A stretch of DNA of 64,000 bases from an uncultured Pseudomonadales bacterium. GTDB taxonomy: Bacteria > Pseudomonadota > Gammaproteobacteria > Pseudomonadales > Azotimanducaceae. The notes under the pieces are model-generated. The model had not been told where the DNA came from. It did not search any database and worked only from the letters and a program-made list of their open reading frames with translations. The DNA lies in the NCBI GenBank assembly GCA_958296195.1, contig OY282455.1, positions 2,294,001 to 2,358,000 on the forward strand, read 5' to 3'. The translations under genes were made by a program, and so were the position numbers. This document shows positions 45,234 to 53,194 of the stretch, piece by piece (position 1 is the stretch's first letter; the number at the start of each line of letters is the position of its first letter).

Positions 45234-45504
45234 CTGTGTGGCATTGCGCGAAGCGCGGGCCAGCGGCGAGGAGTTCTTTCCAGATTCACTCGTCGAGCGC
45301 CTTTGGTCCGGCGCTAGCCGGGTGCTCATTTGGCGTGAATACCGTGGCCTCAGCGCCACCGAGTTGGCCCGTCGCGCTAAGGTGCCCCAAGCCCAGCTAT
45401 CCGCAATCGAAAACGGCGATGCCACTGGATCTGTGCCGATGCTGCGCAACATTGCCGACGCGCTCGGCGTGACCATGGATGATATCGTGCCGCCCGCGGG
45501 TTAA
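45181..45504 (+). CDS. XRE-family helix-turn-helix (antitoxin-like) protein
   Basis: A 107-residue protein. The N-terminal part (PILKYDQLREALEDAADCVA) resembles the short Phd-like region of HigA/RHH-XRE antitoxins; the C-terminal helix-turn-helix is YRGLSATELARRAKVPQAQL with SAIENGDATGSVPMLRNIAD and ALGV. It starts at GTG 45181, within the 3' end of the DUF433 gene, after GAAGGCC. No toxin of the RelE/HigB type is adjacent. A degenerate duplicate lies at 42530-42800. Confidence 0.75.
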   Translation: MPILKYDQLREALEDAADCVALREARASGEEFFPDSLVERLWSGASRVLIWREYRGLSATELARRAKVPQAQLSAIENGDATGSVPMLRNIADALGVTMDDIVPPAG

Positions 45505-45549
45505 CGAGAGAAACGCCAGTGTTCCTAAAACTGATCCTACATATTTATA

Positions 45550-45595
45550 TTGACAAAATTTGTAATGATGATGTCTTATGTTCCCCGTTTGTCAA
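45550..45595 (+). promoter_or_regulatory. promoter and inverted-repeat operator of the XRE-ImmA/PIN unit
   Basis: TTGACA (45550-45555) is a good -35 box. TTGACAAA (45550-45557) and TTTGTCAA (45588-45595) form a perfect 8-bp inverted repeat spanning the region where the -10 box must lie (TCTTAT or nearby). ACAAAATTTGT (45553-45563) adds a shorter palindrome. The layout suggests autoregulation by the helix-turn-helix protein encoded downstream. Confidence 0.6.
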
Positions 45596-45609
45596 GCGTA
45601 GAGGGAGCA

Positions 45610-46749
45610 ATGGTTGACGGAGCATGCATATCGGCAAATTTGGCCCGGTTGCGGCTGGACCGAGGGTGGACACAGGAGGATATGGCCTTGAAAGCGGGCC
45701 TATCGCGGGTAGCGCTGGGGCGGGTCGAGCGAGGGGCTGTCGTCCCGAGGGCGAAGACCCTTCAGGCGCTGGCTAAAGCGCTGGCGGTTCCGGTGGGCGA
45801 GCTCGTCACGCCCGTCCGCCCGCTGGAGGGTGTGCGGTTTCGCGCCAAGGCGCAGGTGCGCTCCCGCGAGCAGATATTGGCGGCGGTGTCCAAATGGCTC
45901 CATGCCTACGCTTGGCTGGAGGAAGAACTTGACGAACCTGTTGCCTTCGGCTTTGGAAAGGCGTGCGCGACACAGGCCCAGCGCGATCCCGTGGCTGTCT
46001 CTCGGGCGGCCCGCGAGGCGGTGGGCGTTGCGGTCGATGCGCCCATTCGTGACGTCTGCGGCCTGCTTGAGGACGGCGGCGTGAAGCTCCTCCTCTTGGA
46101 GACCAAGCGAGACTCCTTCTTCGGCTTGAGCGTGGGTCAGCGCGACGGAGGGCCGGCCGTGGTCGTGAACACTTGGGACCGGATTTCGGTGGAGCGGTGG
46201 ATATTCACCGCGGCGCACGAGTTGGGCCATCTCCTGCTGCACCCTCACGAGTACCAGCGGGAAGCCACCGCCTTGCCGGAAGACGCCGAACGGGAGGCGG
46301 ACGAGTTCGCCAGCGAGTTCCTGATGCCGGAGGAGGCGTTCGCCAAGGAGTGGGAGGCCACCGGCGGGCACTCGCTGCTCTCCCGAGTGCTGAAGGTGAA
46401 GCGCATCTTCCGCGTCAGCTACAAGACGGTCCTCTACCGATTGGTGCAGTCGAGGCGGGAGACGTCAAAGGTGTGGCAGGTCTTCCAGAGCCAGCACCGT
46501 GCGTACTATGGCAAGACGCTACGCAAGGCGGATGAGCCGCGAGCGCTCGGAAAAAGCGAGTTCGCGTGGAGTTGGGGACGGGCTGGCGAGCCGGCAGGCC
46601 TCTCTCGCCACGACTTCATGGACGACCGCCTGTCTCGCCTTGTGCGGAAAGCACTGGAGCGTGAACGCATCTCCCTGGGTAGAGCTGCCGAGATACTGCG
46701 CCTTGACCGCGAAGACATGAGGAAGCTGGCGGCGGAGTGGGCGAAATAG
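45610..46749 (+). CDS. XRE / ImmA-IrrE-type metalloprotease regulator
   Basis: A 379-residue fusion of a Cro/C1-type helix-turn-helix (residues about 10-62: LRLDRGWTQEDMALKAGLSR and VALGRVERG) and an ImmA/IrrE metallopeptidase domain (COG2856). The zinc motif HELGH is at residues 203-207 (IFTAAHELGHLLLHPHEY), with the third ligand likely in AEREADEFASEFLMPEEAF. ATG 45610 is preceded by GAGGGAG; the longer frame starts inside the promoter. Its 3' end overlaps the PIN-like gene by 13 bases. XRE-ImmA proteins act as antitoxins or stress-cleavable repressors, and the overlap supports an antitoxin-toxin pair. Confidence 0.85.
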   Translation: MVDGACISANLARLRLDRGWTQEDMALKAGLSRVALGRVERGAVVPRAKTLQALAKALAVPVGELVTPVRPLEGVRFRAKAQVRSREQILAAVSKWLHAYAWLEEELDEPVAFGFGKACATQAQRDPVAVSRAAREAVGVAVDAPIRDVCGLLEDGGVKLLLLETKRDSFFGLSVGQRDGGPAVVVNTWDRISVERWIFTAAHELGHLLLHPHEYQREATALPEDAEREADEFASEFLMPEEAFAKEWEATGGHSLLSRVLKVKRIFRVSYKTVLYRLVQSRRETSKVWQVFQSQHRAYYGKTLRKADEPRALGKSEFAWSWGRAGEPAGLSRHDFMDDRLSRLVRKALERERISLGRAAEILRLDREDMRKLAAEWAK

Positions 46750-47252
46750 AATCAGATGGAACGCCCACGGTGCTGCTGGCGGACGCGGACGTACTTATTG
46801 ACTATCGAGAGGCCGACCTAGCTGTTCTCAAGGAGGTGGGAAGGCGTGTAGCTCGGCTGGCCGTACTCGCGGAGACGCTCAAGGAAGTCCGAGGCGTGTC
46901 CAGGAAGGACTGCGCGGCGCTAGGTATTGAGGTCATTGAAGCGGAAACTCCGCTGTTGCTCGCGGCCGGGCAGGTGGAATCCCGTGTGTCCTTTAATGAC
47001 TGTCTTTGCTTCCTCGTATGCTGGGAACGGGCTTGGACGTGCGTAACGAACGACGGGGCTTTGCGGCGTCTATGTCGCCGCCATGACGTAAAGGTGCGCT
47101 ACGGCCTTGGCCTGATGGTCGATCTGGTTGTGGCGGGAGCGATAGACCGCCGCCGCGCAACCGCCATCGCCCGCAAAATGCAGGCTGCCAATCCCGCCCA
47201 CATCAACGAAAGTGTGCTGGCGCAGTTTTTTGCGGCGTTGCGCGGTGCCTAA
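46737..47252 (+). CDS. PIN-like protein, probable toxin of the XRE-ImmA pair
   Basis: A 171-residue protein with PIN-like acidic residues: Asp16/Asp18 in VLLADADVLIDYREADL, Glu in VLAETLKEV, Asp in RVSFNDCLCFLVCWE and Asp in CVTNDGALRRLC. The C-terminal 45 residues form a helical tail. It starts at GTG 46737, overlapping the last 13 bases of the XRE-ImmA gene, a coupling typical of toxin-antitoxin operons. PIN proteins cut RNA; COG2856 and PIN genes are known to occur in pairs. The antitoxin is the first gene. Confidence 0.72.
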   Translation: MGEIESDGTPTVLLADADVLIDYREADLAVLKEVGRRVARLAVLAETLKEVRGVSRKDCAALGIEVIEAETPLLLAAGQVESRVSFNDCLCFLVCWERAWTCVTNDGALRRLCRRHDVKVRYGLGLMVDLVVAGAIDRRRATAIARKMQAANPAHINESVLAQFFAALRGA

Positions 47253-47273
47253 GCCGAGCCGGGCGACTCCGGC

Positions 47274-47322
47274 TTGACCAATCCCGAAACTTAGCTATAT
47301 TTCTAGCCAATTCTTTTCGGGA
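47274..47322 (+). promoter_or_regulatory. promoter and operators of the Phd/PIN toxin-antitoxin operon
   Basis: TTGACC (47274-47279), a 16-base spacer and TATATT (47296-47301). GCTA-N6-TAGC (47294-47307) overlaps the -10 box, and TCCCGAAA (47282-47289) is inverted as TTTCGGGA (47315-47322). Both inverted repeats fit autorepression by the antitoxin. Confidence 0.6.
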
Positions 47323-47331
47323 AAAGCCATC

Positions 47332-47568
47332 ATGCCCACGGTCAACGTCCATGAAGCCAAAACCCAACTCTCCCGTTTGCTGGTCCAAGTGGAGGCGGGC
47401 GAAGAGGTGGTCATCGCCCGCCGGGGGGAGCCTGTTGCCCGGCTTGTTCGCTGCAAGGCCAAGGGCAAGCGGCGCTTTGGCGCCATGAAGGGGCAAATCT
47501 TCGTTGATGACAGCATTCTGGATCCGCTTCCGGAGGACGAGTTGGTCCTTTGGGAAGGCGGTGCCTGA
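47332..47568 (+). CDS. Phd/YefM-type antitoxin
   Basis: A 78-residue protein. MPTVNVHEAKTQLSRLLVQV followed by EAGEEVVIARRGEPVARLV is the Phd/YefM DNA-binding N-terminal fold; the C-terminal residues 45-78 (FGAMKGQIFVDDSILDPLPE) are the toxin-binding tail with the common FxxPLPxxEL(V)xWEG ending (DPLPEDELVLWEGG). It precedes the PIN toxin by 3 bases. It neutralises the toxin and represses the operon, most likely through the inverted repeats around the -10 box. Confidence 0.92.
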   Translation: MPTVNVHEAKTQLSRLLVQVEAGEEVVIARRGEPVARLVRCKAKGKRRFGAMKGQIFVDDSILDPLPEDELVLWEGGA

Positions 47569-47571
47569 GCG

Positions 47572-47958
47572 ATGCGCCTCTTGTTGGACACGCACACTTT
47601 TCTCTGGTGGTTGGCCGGCAACACGCGGCTGTCCATTAAGGGGCGCCTCGTCATAGAAGACGCGGGCAGCGACGTCATTGTCAGCGCGGCGTCGGCATGG
47701 GAGATCACCACGAAGCACCGCATCGGCAAACTGCCGGAGGCATCGGCCGTAGCGCAGGACGTGGCGGGCGCCATCGCCAGTCAAGGCTTTGAGGAATTGC
47801 CAGTCACCGTCGCAGACGCCGAACGCGCCGGAAGATTGCCCGGTCCGCATCGGGATCCGTTCGACCGCCTGCTCATCGCCCAAGCCATAAGGCATGACTT
47901 GGCGACCCTCTCCATCGACAAGGTTTTCGACCACTACGGCGTCAACCGCCTTTGGTGA
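47572..47958 (+). CDS. PIN-domain toxin (VapC-type ribonuclease)
   Basis: A 128-residue PIN-domain protein. The four acidic positions are visible: Asp in MRLLLDTHTFLWWL, Glu in SAASAWEITTKHRIGKL, Asp in VADAERAGRLPGPHRDPFDR and the final Asp in DLATLSIDKVFDHYGVNRLW. DTHTFLWWL together with the DPFDR motif is typical of the Phd-partnered VapC group. It starts at ATG 47572, 3 bases after the antitoxin stop. As a magnesium-dependent ribonuclease it would block translation when the antitoxin is degraded. The next 289 bases to the binding-protein gene hold nothing I recognise. Confidence 0.92.
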   Translation: MRLLLDTHTFLWWLAGNTRLSIKGRLVIEDAGSDVIVSAASAWEITTKHRIGKLPEASAVAQDVAGAIASQGFEELPVTVADAERAGRLPGPHRDPFDRLLIAQAIRHDLATLSIDKVFDHYGVNRLW

Positions 47959-48247
47959 GGGGACACCGTCAACTCACCCGCGGTTCGGGCCAAGCATTCG
48001 GGGGAGGCCTGGAGCCCCCGCCCACAAGCTCAGGGTTGGCGCCGGTAAGGGCGGCGGCACCGCCCACGGAAGAGGAACCCACGCTCGGTAGCCTAGTTTG
48101 CCCCAGCCGCTTGGCCGGTGAAGCCGCCGAACCGCCGGATTTGCTTGATGATGCGCAGACATCTTTGGTTGTGCTTGAACGGCGCGGTTAAACTTGGCTC
48201 ATTGTTCGGCTTCACTTCCGCAACGACAAACTAGCGAGGATCTGCTT

Positions 48248-49447
48248 ATGACGGCGCTGCATGGCTCTTGGGTGGCATGGCTGGCCCTGCCCTTGCTGGT
48301 GGCGGGATGCTCCGGCGGTGAGGATGCGGCGGATGCCGGCGGCGCGACCCTCGTGCGCGGCGTGACGGACAGCGAGATCGTCCTAGGCACCTATACGGAC
48401 CTTTCCGGCCCCACCGCCATTTGGGGGGTGGGTGCCACCAACGGGGCGCGTATGCGCCTTGATGAGGTCAACGCCGCCGGCGGCGTGCATGGCCGGCAAA
48501 TCCGCTATGTGGTGGAGGACATGTCCTACCAGCTGCCCAAGGCCATGCAGGCGTACAACAAGCTGGTCAACCGGGACAAGATCTTCGGCATGCTGCTGGC
48601 CGTGGGTACGCCGATGAACAACGCCATCATGCCGCAGCAGTTCGCTGCCGGAGTGCCCAACCTCTTTCCCATCAGTGGCGGGCGGCAGATGGTCGAGCCT
48701 TTCCACCGCCTGAAGTTCGCGCAGCGGGGTATCTACTACAACGAGGTGCGCGCCGCGGTGAGGTACTTCGTGGAGCAGGAGGGCAAGCGGAACATCTGCA
48801 TCATCCACCATGACTCCGAGTACGGCCAGGAGATCGTTGACGCCACGGAGGAGCAAGCCGCCGCCTTGGGCATGGAGGTGGTGGCGCGGGCGGCGCACAA
48901 GCCCACGGAGAGCGAATTCACCGCCGCGGTGCTGCGCCTCAAGCAGGCGGGCTGCGACCTGGTGACCATGGCCACCGTGCATCGGGACACCATCCTCGTC
49001 CTCGACACCGCCCACAAGATGGGCTGGGAAGGGGTCGCCTGGGTGGGCAACAACGCCGCCTACGGGCAGGTCATTGCCGACTGCAAGGGCTGCGACGGCT
49101 ACTACGTCTTCGTCCACATGGCGAAGATCTATCCCGATGACGAGAAGTCCCCGGCGGTGCAGGCTTGGTGGGACGGCTATGTGGCCCGTTACGATGCGGA
49201 GCCGGATCTAGCGGCCATGGAGGGCTACCGAGCCGCCGACCTGACCGTGCTGGCGCTTGAACGGGCCGGGCGCGACCTAACCGTTGACACCTTGGTCGCC
49301 GCCTTGGAGTCCATAGCCGACTACCGGGACATCTTCGGCCACCGCCTGTCCTTCTCCCCGGAAAACCATGAAGGCGTTCACGAGAGCGTGCTCTCCCAAG
49401 TGCGCGATGGCCGCTTCGTGGTGCTGGCGGAATCCGTCACCTACTGA
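48248..49447 (+). CDS. livK: Liv-type ABC transporter substrate-binding lipoprotein
   Basis: A 399-residue periplasmic-binding protein of the branched-chain amino acid family. The N terminus MTALHGSWVAWLALPLLVAG runs into a Cys, a lipobox (LVAGC), so the protein is lipid-anchored. The mature part starts GVTDSEIVLGTYTDLSGPTA; LLAVGTPMNNAIMPQQFAAG and ICIIHHDSEYGQEIVDATEE are typical of this fold. ATG 48248 is preceded by GCGAGGATCTGCTT; the longer frame adds no plausible leader. It is the only binding protein in the window that fits the livH/livMGF system 34-45 kb away; that pairing is an inference from family and genome content. Confidence 0.88.
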   Translation: MTALHGSWVAWLALPLLVAGCSGGEDAADAGGATLVRGVTDSEIVLGTYTDLSGPTAIWGVGATNGARMRLDEVNAAGGVHGRQIRYVVEDMSYQLPKAMQAYNKLVNRDKIFGMLLAVGTPMNNAIMPQQFAAGVPNLFPISGGRQMVEPFHRLKFAQRGIYYNEVRAAVRYFVEQEGKRNICIIHHDSEYGQEIVDATEEQAAALGMEVVARAAHKPTESEFTAAVLRLKQAGCDLVTMATVHRDTILVLDTAHKMGWEGVAWVGNNAAYGQVIADCKGCDGYYVFVHMAKIYPDDEKSPAVQAWWDGYVARYDAEPDLAAMEGYRAADLTVLALERAGRDLTVDTLVAALESIADYRDIFGHRLSFSPENHEGVHESVLSQVRDGRFVVLAESVTY

Positions 49448-49662
49448 TTGCTCGGATGCCGCCGGCGTTGCGCACGGCACACCTAGACGCGGAGCGACTA
49501 AACGAATGAGCCAGGTCTTTGCTCGACGTCCATCTTCGCTTTGGGGAGAGGCGGCCGCCCGCCTTTCAGTTTCGATAGGTGCGGGTGCTCCCCGATGAGC
49601 CTCCCGCCTGTTTTTTGCCGCCTTTGCCGACCGACGTTCTGCGCGTCTCTGGAGCGTTAGGG

Positions 49663-50928
49663 TTGCGTACGCTTCTTTATCAATGCAGCGCCGGCATCGG
49701 CGGCGACATGCACCTCGCGGCGATGGTCGATTTGGGGGTGCCGGAGGCCGTGCTGCGGGAGGGTCTGCAACGGCTGCCCAGCGCCGACGAATTCGCGCTT
49801 GAATTTAGCCGGTCCAAGAAAATGGGCGTATCGGGGCTGCAAGCGCGGGTGCGGGACTTGGAGATGGGGGAGGGAGACAGGGTGGGGGAAGGAGAGAGGA
49901 TGGGGGAGGGAGACAGGGTGGGGGAGGGGCTGTCGTCGTCCGGCCATCGGCACTACGCGGACATCCTGAACCTTCTGGACGCCGCCGACCTGGCGCCCGG
50001 CGTAGTCGCCCGCGCCAAGGCCATCTTTGCGGAGGTTGCGGTCGCCGAGGCCAAGATTCATGACATTCCCATCGAGCGAGTCCATTTCCATGAAGTGGGT
50101 GCCGTGGACTCCATCGTCGATGTGGTGGGCGCGGCCATCTGCCTGGAGCATCTGCAGGTGGAGCAGGTGCTTTGCGGCGTTGTCGAGCTCGGCGGCGGCT
50201 TCGTCGATTGCGCCCACGGACGGCTGCCGGTGCCGGCCCCGGCCACCCAGGAAATCCTCAAGGGCGTTCCCTGCTCCTACGGCGGGGTGGAAGGGGAGGC
50301 CACCACCCCCACGGGCGCCGCCATTCTCAAGGCTGCGGTGGACCGCTTCGAGCCGCCGTGCGCTTTCAGGCCGCAGAGCATCGGCTACGGCTTGGGCACG
50401 AGGGATTTCCAAGTTCCCAATGTGCTGCGCTTGGTCTTGGGCGAGTGTGCGCAAACGGCGGTTGATGGCGGGGACGCCGCCGGCCACGTCAAGATCGAGG
50501 CCAACATCGACGACATGAGCCCAGAGGCTTATGAACCCTTGATCGACCATCTGTTGGCCGAGGGCGCCGACGATGTTTACGTCACGCCCATCGTCATGAA
50601 GAAGTCCCGCCCGGCCATCAACTTAGCGGTGCTCTGTGAGGCGAACCGGGCGGACGCCTTGGCGGACGCCGTGCTCAACCACTCCACCACCATCGGCTTG
50701 CGGATGCTCGCTTTCGAGAAGCGCACGCTGCCCCGGCGGACCCAGACGGTGGACACCCAGTTCGGGCCAGTGCGGGTCAAGGTGGTGGTCCAGCCCGACG
50801 GCCAGCGCCGCTGGAAGTCGGAGTTCGAGGACGTGCGGCGCATCGCCGCAGAGGCGGGGCTTGACTACTTGCAGGCCAAGGCGGCACTGGACTCGCAGAT
50901 TGCGGAGTCCATTGGCGAAGGTCCATGA
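49663..50928 (+). CDS. larC: LarC-family nickel-pincer cofactor protein
   Basis: A 421-residue protein of the LarC (DUF111) family, which inserts nickel into the pincer cofactor of lactate racemase-type enzymes. The N-terminal LLYQCSAGIGGDMHLAAMVD, HFHEVGAVDSIVDVVGAAIC and GRLPVPAPATQEILKGVP, and the C-terminal EANIDDMSPEAYEPLIDHLL with DDVYVTPIVMKKSRPAINLA and VL, are well kept. Unlike Lactobacillus, no frameshift separates the two halves. TTG 49663 is chosen because GGAGCG lies upstream and the family start LRTLLYQCSAGIGGDM follows. A polar insertion from a 30-bp tandem repeat lies near residues 68-89. No larA, larB or larE gene is in the window. Confidence 0.88.
   Translation: MRTLLYQCSAGIGGDMHLAAMVDLGVPEAVLREGLQRLPSADEFALEFSRSKKMGVSGLQARVRDLEMGEGDRVGEGERMGEGDRVGEGLSSSGHRHYADILNLLDAADLAPGVVARAKAIFAEVAVAEAKIHDIPIERVHFHEVGAVDSIVDVVGAAICLEHLQVEQVLCGVVELGGGFVDCAHGRLPVPAPATQEILKGVPCSYGGVEGEATTPTGAAILKAAVDRFEPPCAFRPQSIGYGLGTRDFQVPNVLRLVLGECAQTAVDGGDAAGHVKIEANIDDMSPEAYEPLIDHLLAEGADDVYVTPIVMKKSRPAINLAVLCEANRADALADAVLNHSTTIGLRMLAFEKRTLPRRTQTVDTQFGPVRVKVVVQPDGQRRWKSEFEDVRRIAAEAGLDYLQAKAALDSQIAESIGEGP
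49863..49929 (+). repeat. purine-rich tandem repeat inside larC
   Basis: About two copies of a 30-base unit built from GGGGGAGGGAGACAGGGTG and GGGGGAAGGAGAGAGG, encoding a GEGDRVGEGERM-like stretch. The G-runs could form a quadruplex on the plus strand. The insertion keeps the reading frame. Confidence 0.8.
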
Positions 50929-51227
50929 CTGCGCCCCGATCCTGGAATGACCCTAGGGCGCATACTGCACCAAGCCGCTTGCCCAAAGCCGCAAGGCCAT
51001 CACTTCAACCTTTGTAACCGCGGGCTTTCCGAATCCGCCGCCCAAGCGTTAACGATGGGCAACGCGGCGGCCAGCAGCATGAAGGCCGGCTTCTTTTCAT
51101 GCAACGGCGGGCGTCGTTGCCCTTGGCAGTAGGGTATAGGGCTGGGGCCATTGAAACCCACAACGGCCCTAGCAGGCTTTGGGCCAAAGGCAACGCGAAG
51201 GCGTGGCCTGCAAGGTCAAGCAGTCCT

Positions 51228-51551
51228 TCACAACAACAGCGTGATGCCGAAAAGCGCTAACCCCATTGCAATGCTCAATGCGGCCAACCCTGCCATTTTT
51301 TGTGTCCTTGATTCTTTTGTTAGCTGCGCGCCGTTGCAAGTAGCCATATTCTTGGAACGCAGCAGCTCTATTCCACCGTCGTAGTGCTCCATGGCCGCCC
51401 CGTATTCCCGCCAACCCGAAGACAACGCCCCGGCTTGGCACAGCTCCTTCGCCTGTTCCATCCGTTGTTTAACGTGGTAGTGAAGCGCCTCTATTTCGGC
51501 CTGCAAGCCCGCCGCGCTGAACGGTGCCGGAACAAGGACAGCTTGGGCCAA
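51228..51551 (-). CDS. small protein with a C-terminal membrane anchor, unknown
   Basis: A 107-residue frame, TTG start at 51551. The first 85 residues are soluble and helical (LQAEIEALHYHVKQRMEQAK, REYGAAMEHYDGGIELLRSK) and the last 20 form one hydrophobic segment (AGLAALSIAMGLALFGITLL). This looks like a tail-anchored cytoplasmic protein. I do not recognise it; coding is supported only by the clean membrane segment and a helical soluble part. The intervals 50929-51227 and 51552-51679 hold nothing recognised. Confidence 0.35.
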   Translation of the reverse strand: MAQAVLVPAPFSAAGLQAEIEALHYHVKQRMEQAKELCQAGALSSGWREYGAAMEHYDGGIELLRSKNMATCNGAQLTKESRTQKMAGLAALSIAMGLALFGITLLL

Positions 51552-51679
51552 CGGCCCTTGGTCGTCGGCATTTCCATCATGCCCCTAATTCTCATAGCCG
51601 TTCGCGATTTGGGCATGTTGCCTATTTTGCGGTTGTGCCTAAAACCAGAATTTCCTTGAAAATGAATTTGTTTGTCTTC

Positions 51680-52612
51680 TCAGGTGCCGTCAAAAGCCCC
51701 AATGGATTCCACCGCCGCCAACCGTCGGTCCTCGGCTCGTTGGGTCCGATGCGCCCGTTGCGACGCCAAGGCGTCCATCCAGTCATCAGGTTTCGCCTGC
51801 TGCAGAGCGCTCAAGCACTCCAGTCCGCTGGCCGCCGCGACGGGAAGGCCGCCTTCCCCAACGTGCCCTAGGAACCTGCGCAGAATGAAATCCAGTCGCC
51901 GCTCATCCAACGGCTCTTTGGGAAGGCAGGCACCTGCCGCCCATTGGCAGGCTGCCCAGCCCAACTCGCCCGCCTCCGTCTCCAGCCTGCGGCGCTGCAT
52001 TGCGGTGTCGGGCTTTAGGATGAACGGCGTTTGAACATTCTGCATGAGCGGGTGCCCCTTTCCCTTTTGGTCCGCCAGCCATTCATTCAACACTTCATGC
52101 AGTATGGTGTTGAGGTTGTGGCTGGCGATGGCGTCAACGCCAGCCAAAATGGCCTCCGCCACCACCATCGCGTCCTGAGCGCGGTTTCTCTTAACGGTGA
52201 ATGCGCCGGAGGACGTCAGCAGTTGCGTTTGCAAGGCGAGCGCCTGCTTGGGACGTGGTGCCTGTTGCCATGCCGCATCGTTGCTGGTCTTCTCCGCCTC
52301 CGCCCATCGTCGCCATCCCAAGGTCCTGCGCATGGCTTGCCGATCAATCTCGGACTGCACATCCGCCGCGTCCAGGCTTCCCTCGAAAAATTGATGCCTG
52401 ACAAAATTTCCTGCGGCCTTGGCGGACGTTTCCGTGCATTTGTCCCACGCCTCAATCATGACTTGGTGCGTGGCGACCAGCGTACCCCCCGTCAACTCCT
52501 GCATGGCGCACAGAAAGCGTCTAGCGTCCATGGCCAGCATCAAGTTGGCGTCCACAGCGAGGACTTTGGCGCTGAGAGGGCGGCTTAGCCCTCCGCCGGA
52601 CGGGGCGTTCAC
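51680..52612 (-). CDS. PIN-domain-like protein, probable toxin
   Basis: A 310-residue protein. VLAVDANLMLAMD (Asp21), then VATHQVMIEAWDKCTE, and RAQDAMVVAEAILAGVDAIA with SHNLNTI (Asp near residue 148) have the spacing of PIN-fold catalytic acids. The protein is much longer than VapC; its last 120 residues hold no named domain. It overlaps the small upstream gene by 4 bases on the same strand, as in antitoxin-toxin pairs. A toxin role is inferred from the fold and the overlap. Confidence 0.55.
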   Translation of the reverse strand: MNAPSGGGLSRPLSAKVLAVDANLMLAMDARRFLCAMQELTGGTLVATHQVMIEAWDKCTETSAKAAGNFVRHQFFEGSLDAADVQSEIDRQAMRRTLGWRRWAEAEKTSNDAAWQQAPRPKQALALQTQLLTSSGAFTVKRNRAQDAMVVAEAILAGVDAIASHNLNTILHEVLNEWLADQKGKGHPLMQNVQTPFILKPDTAMQRRRLETEAGELGWAACQWAAGACLPKEPLDERRLDFILRRFLGHVGEGGLPVAAASGLECLSALQQAKPDDWMDALASQRAHRTQRAEDRRLAAVESIGAFDGT

Positions 52613-52818
52613 GCCCGCCAGCCCCTCATGCGGGCGTCCTGCTCAAGATCATCCGCCAATGCGCGCTGGAAAAAATCGTCCATCATGTCCTGAAGATCCT
52701 CCGCGGACTCCGGCGGCAAGCCCATGCGCTGGGCTAAATCCCTCATTGCGGGAATGCAGGCGGCCCTGTGTCTGGCTTCAGAGGCAATGGTGCGGGGGGC
52801 TTGAACAGGCATGGTCAT
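52609..52818 (-). CDS. small protein upstream of the PIN-like gene, possible antitoxin
   Basis: A 69-residue protein starting MTMPVQAPRTIASEARHRAA, with a helical, acidic second half (ESAEDLQDMMDDFFQRALAD). ATG 52818 is preceded by GGAGG at the right distance; a longer frame to 52830 has no such site. It overlaps the PIN-like gene by four bases. I do not recognise its family; size, acidity and coupling suggest an antitoxin. Confidence 0.6.
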   Translation of the reverse strand: MTMPVQAPRTIASEARHRAACIPAMRDLAQRMGLPPESAEDLQDMMDDFFQRALADDLEQDARMRGWRA

Positions 52819-53194
52819 AACTACCTCCATTCAGCATTGCTTTGGCTGGACAATCATACACCATGCCGCGACGCTGCATGGGATCGTCGCATTGCAGAAT
52901 TTAAGCAGTGCGCCGGGCGCTTGTTCGGGCAGTCTATACAGTGGCCAGACCAACATGGAAGACAAAGGGCGCGCCGTTGGATGTGGCGGGCGGCGGCTCT
53001 AGGGCGGCCCATTTTCTGAACCCGACTAACTCACCGCCTAGGGGCCAGCTTAATCACCTTGCCGCCTCGGTCGCCAAGGTAGTGCGCCCAAGCCGCTAGT
53101 AGCTCCCGGCACTGCTCCGTTCCGGCCTTCATGCGGGCTAGCCCGCGAATCGTTTTCTGTTGACATTGGGGAGCGGTTTGGGGATAGAGTAGGC
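52819..53194. other. 376-base intergenic interval
   Basis: It lies between the divergent antitoxin-like gene and the aspartic protease gene. I see no gene, RNA or clear promoter in it. Confidence 0.5.

Noticed and set aside
45550-45609. TTG start 60 bases upstream of the XRE-ImmA gene
   Set aside because: It coincides with the -35 box; ATG 45610 has GAGGGAG upstream.
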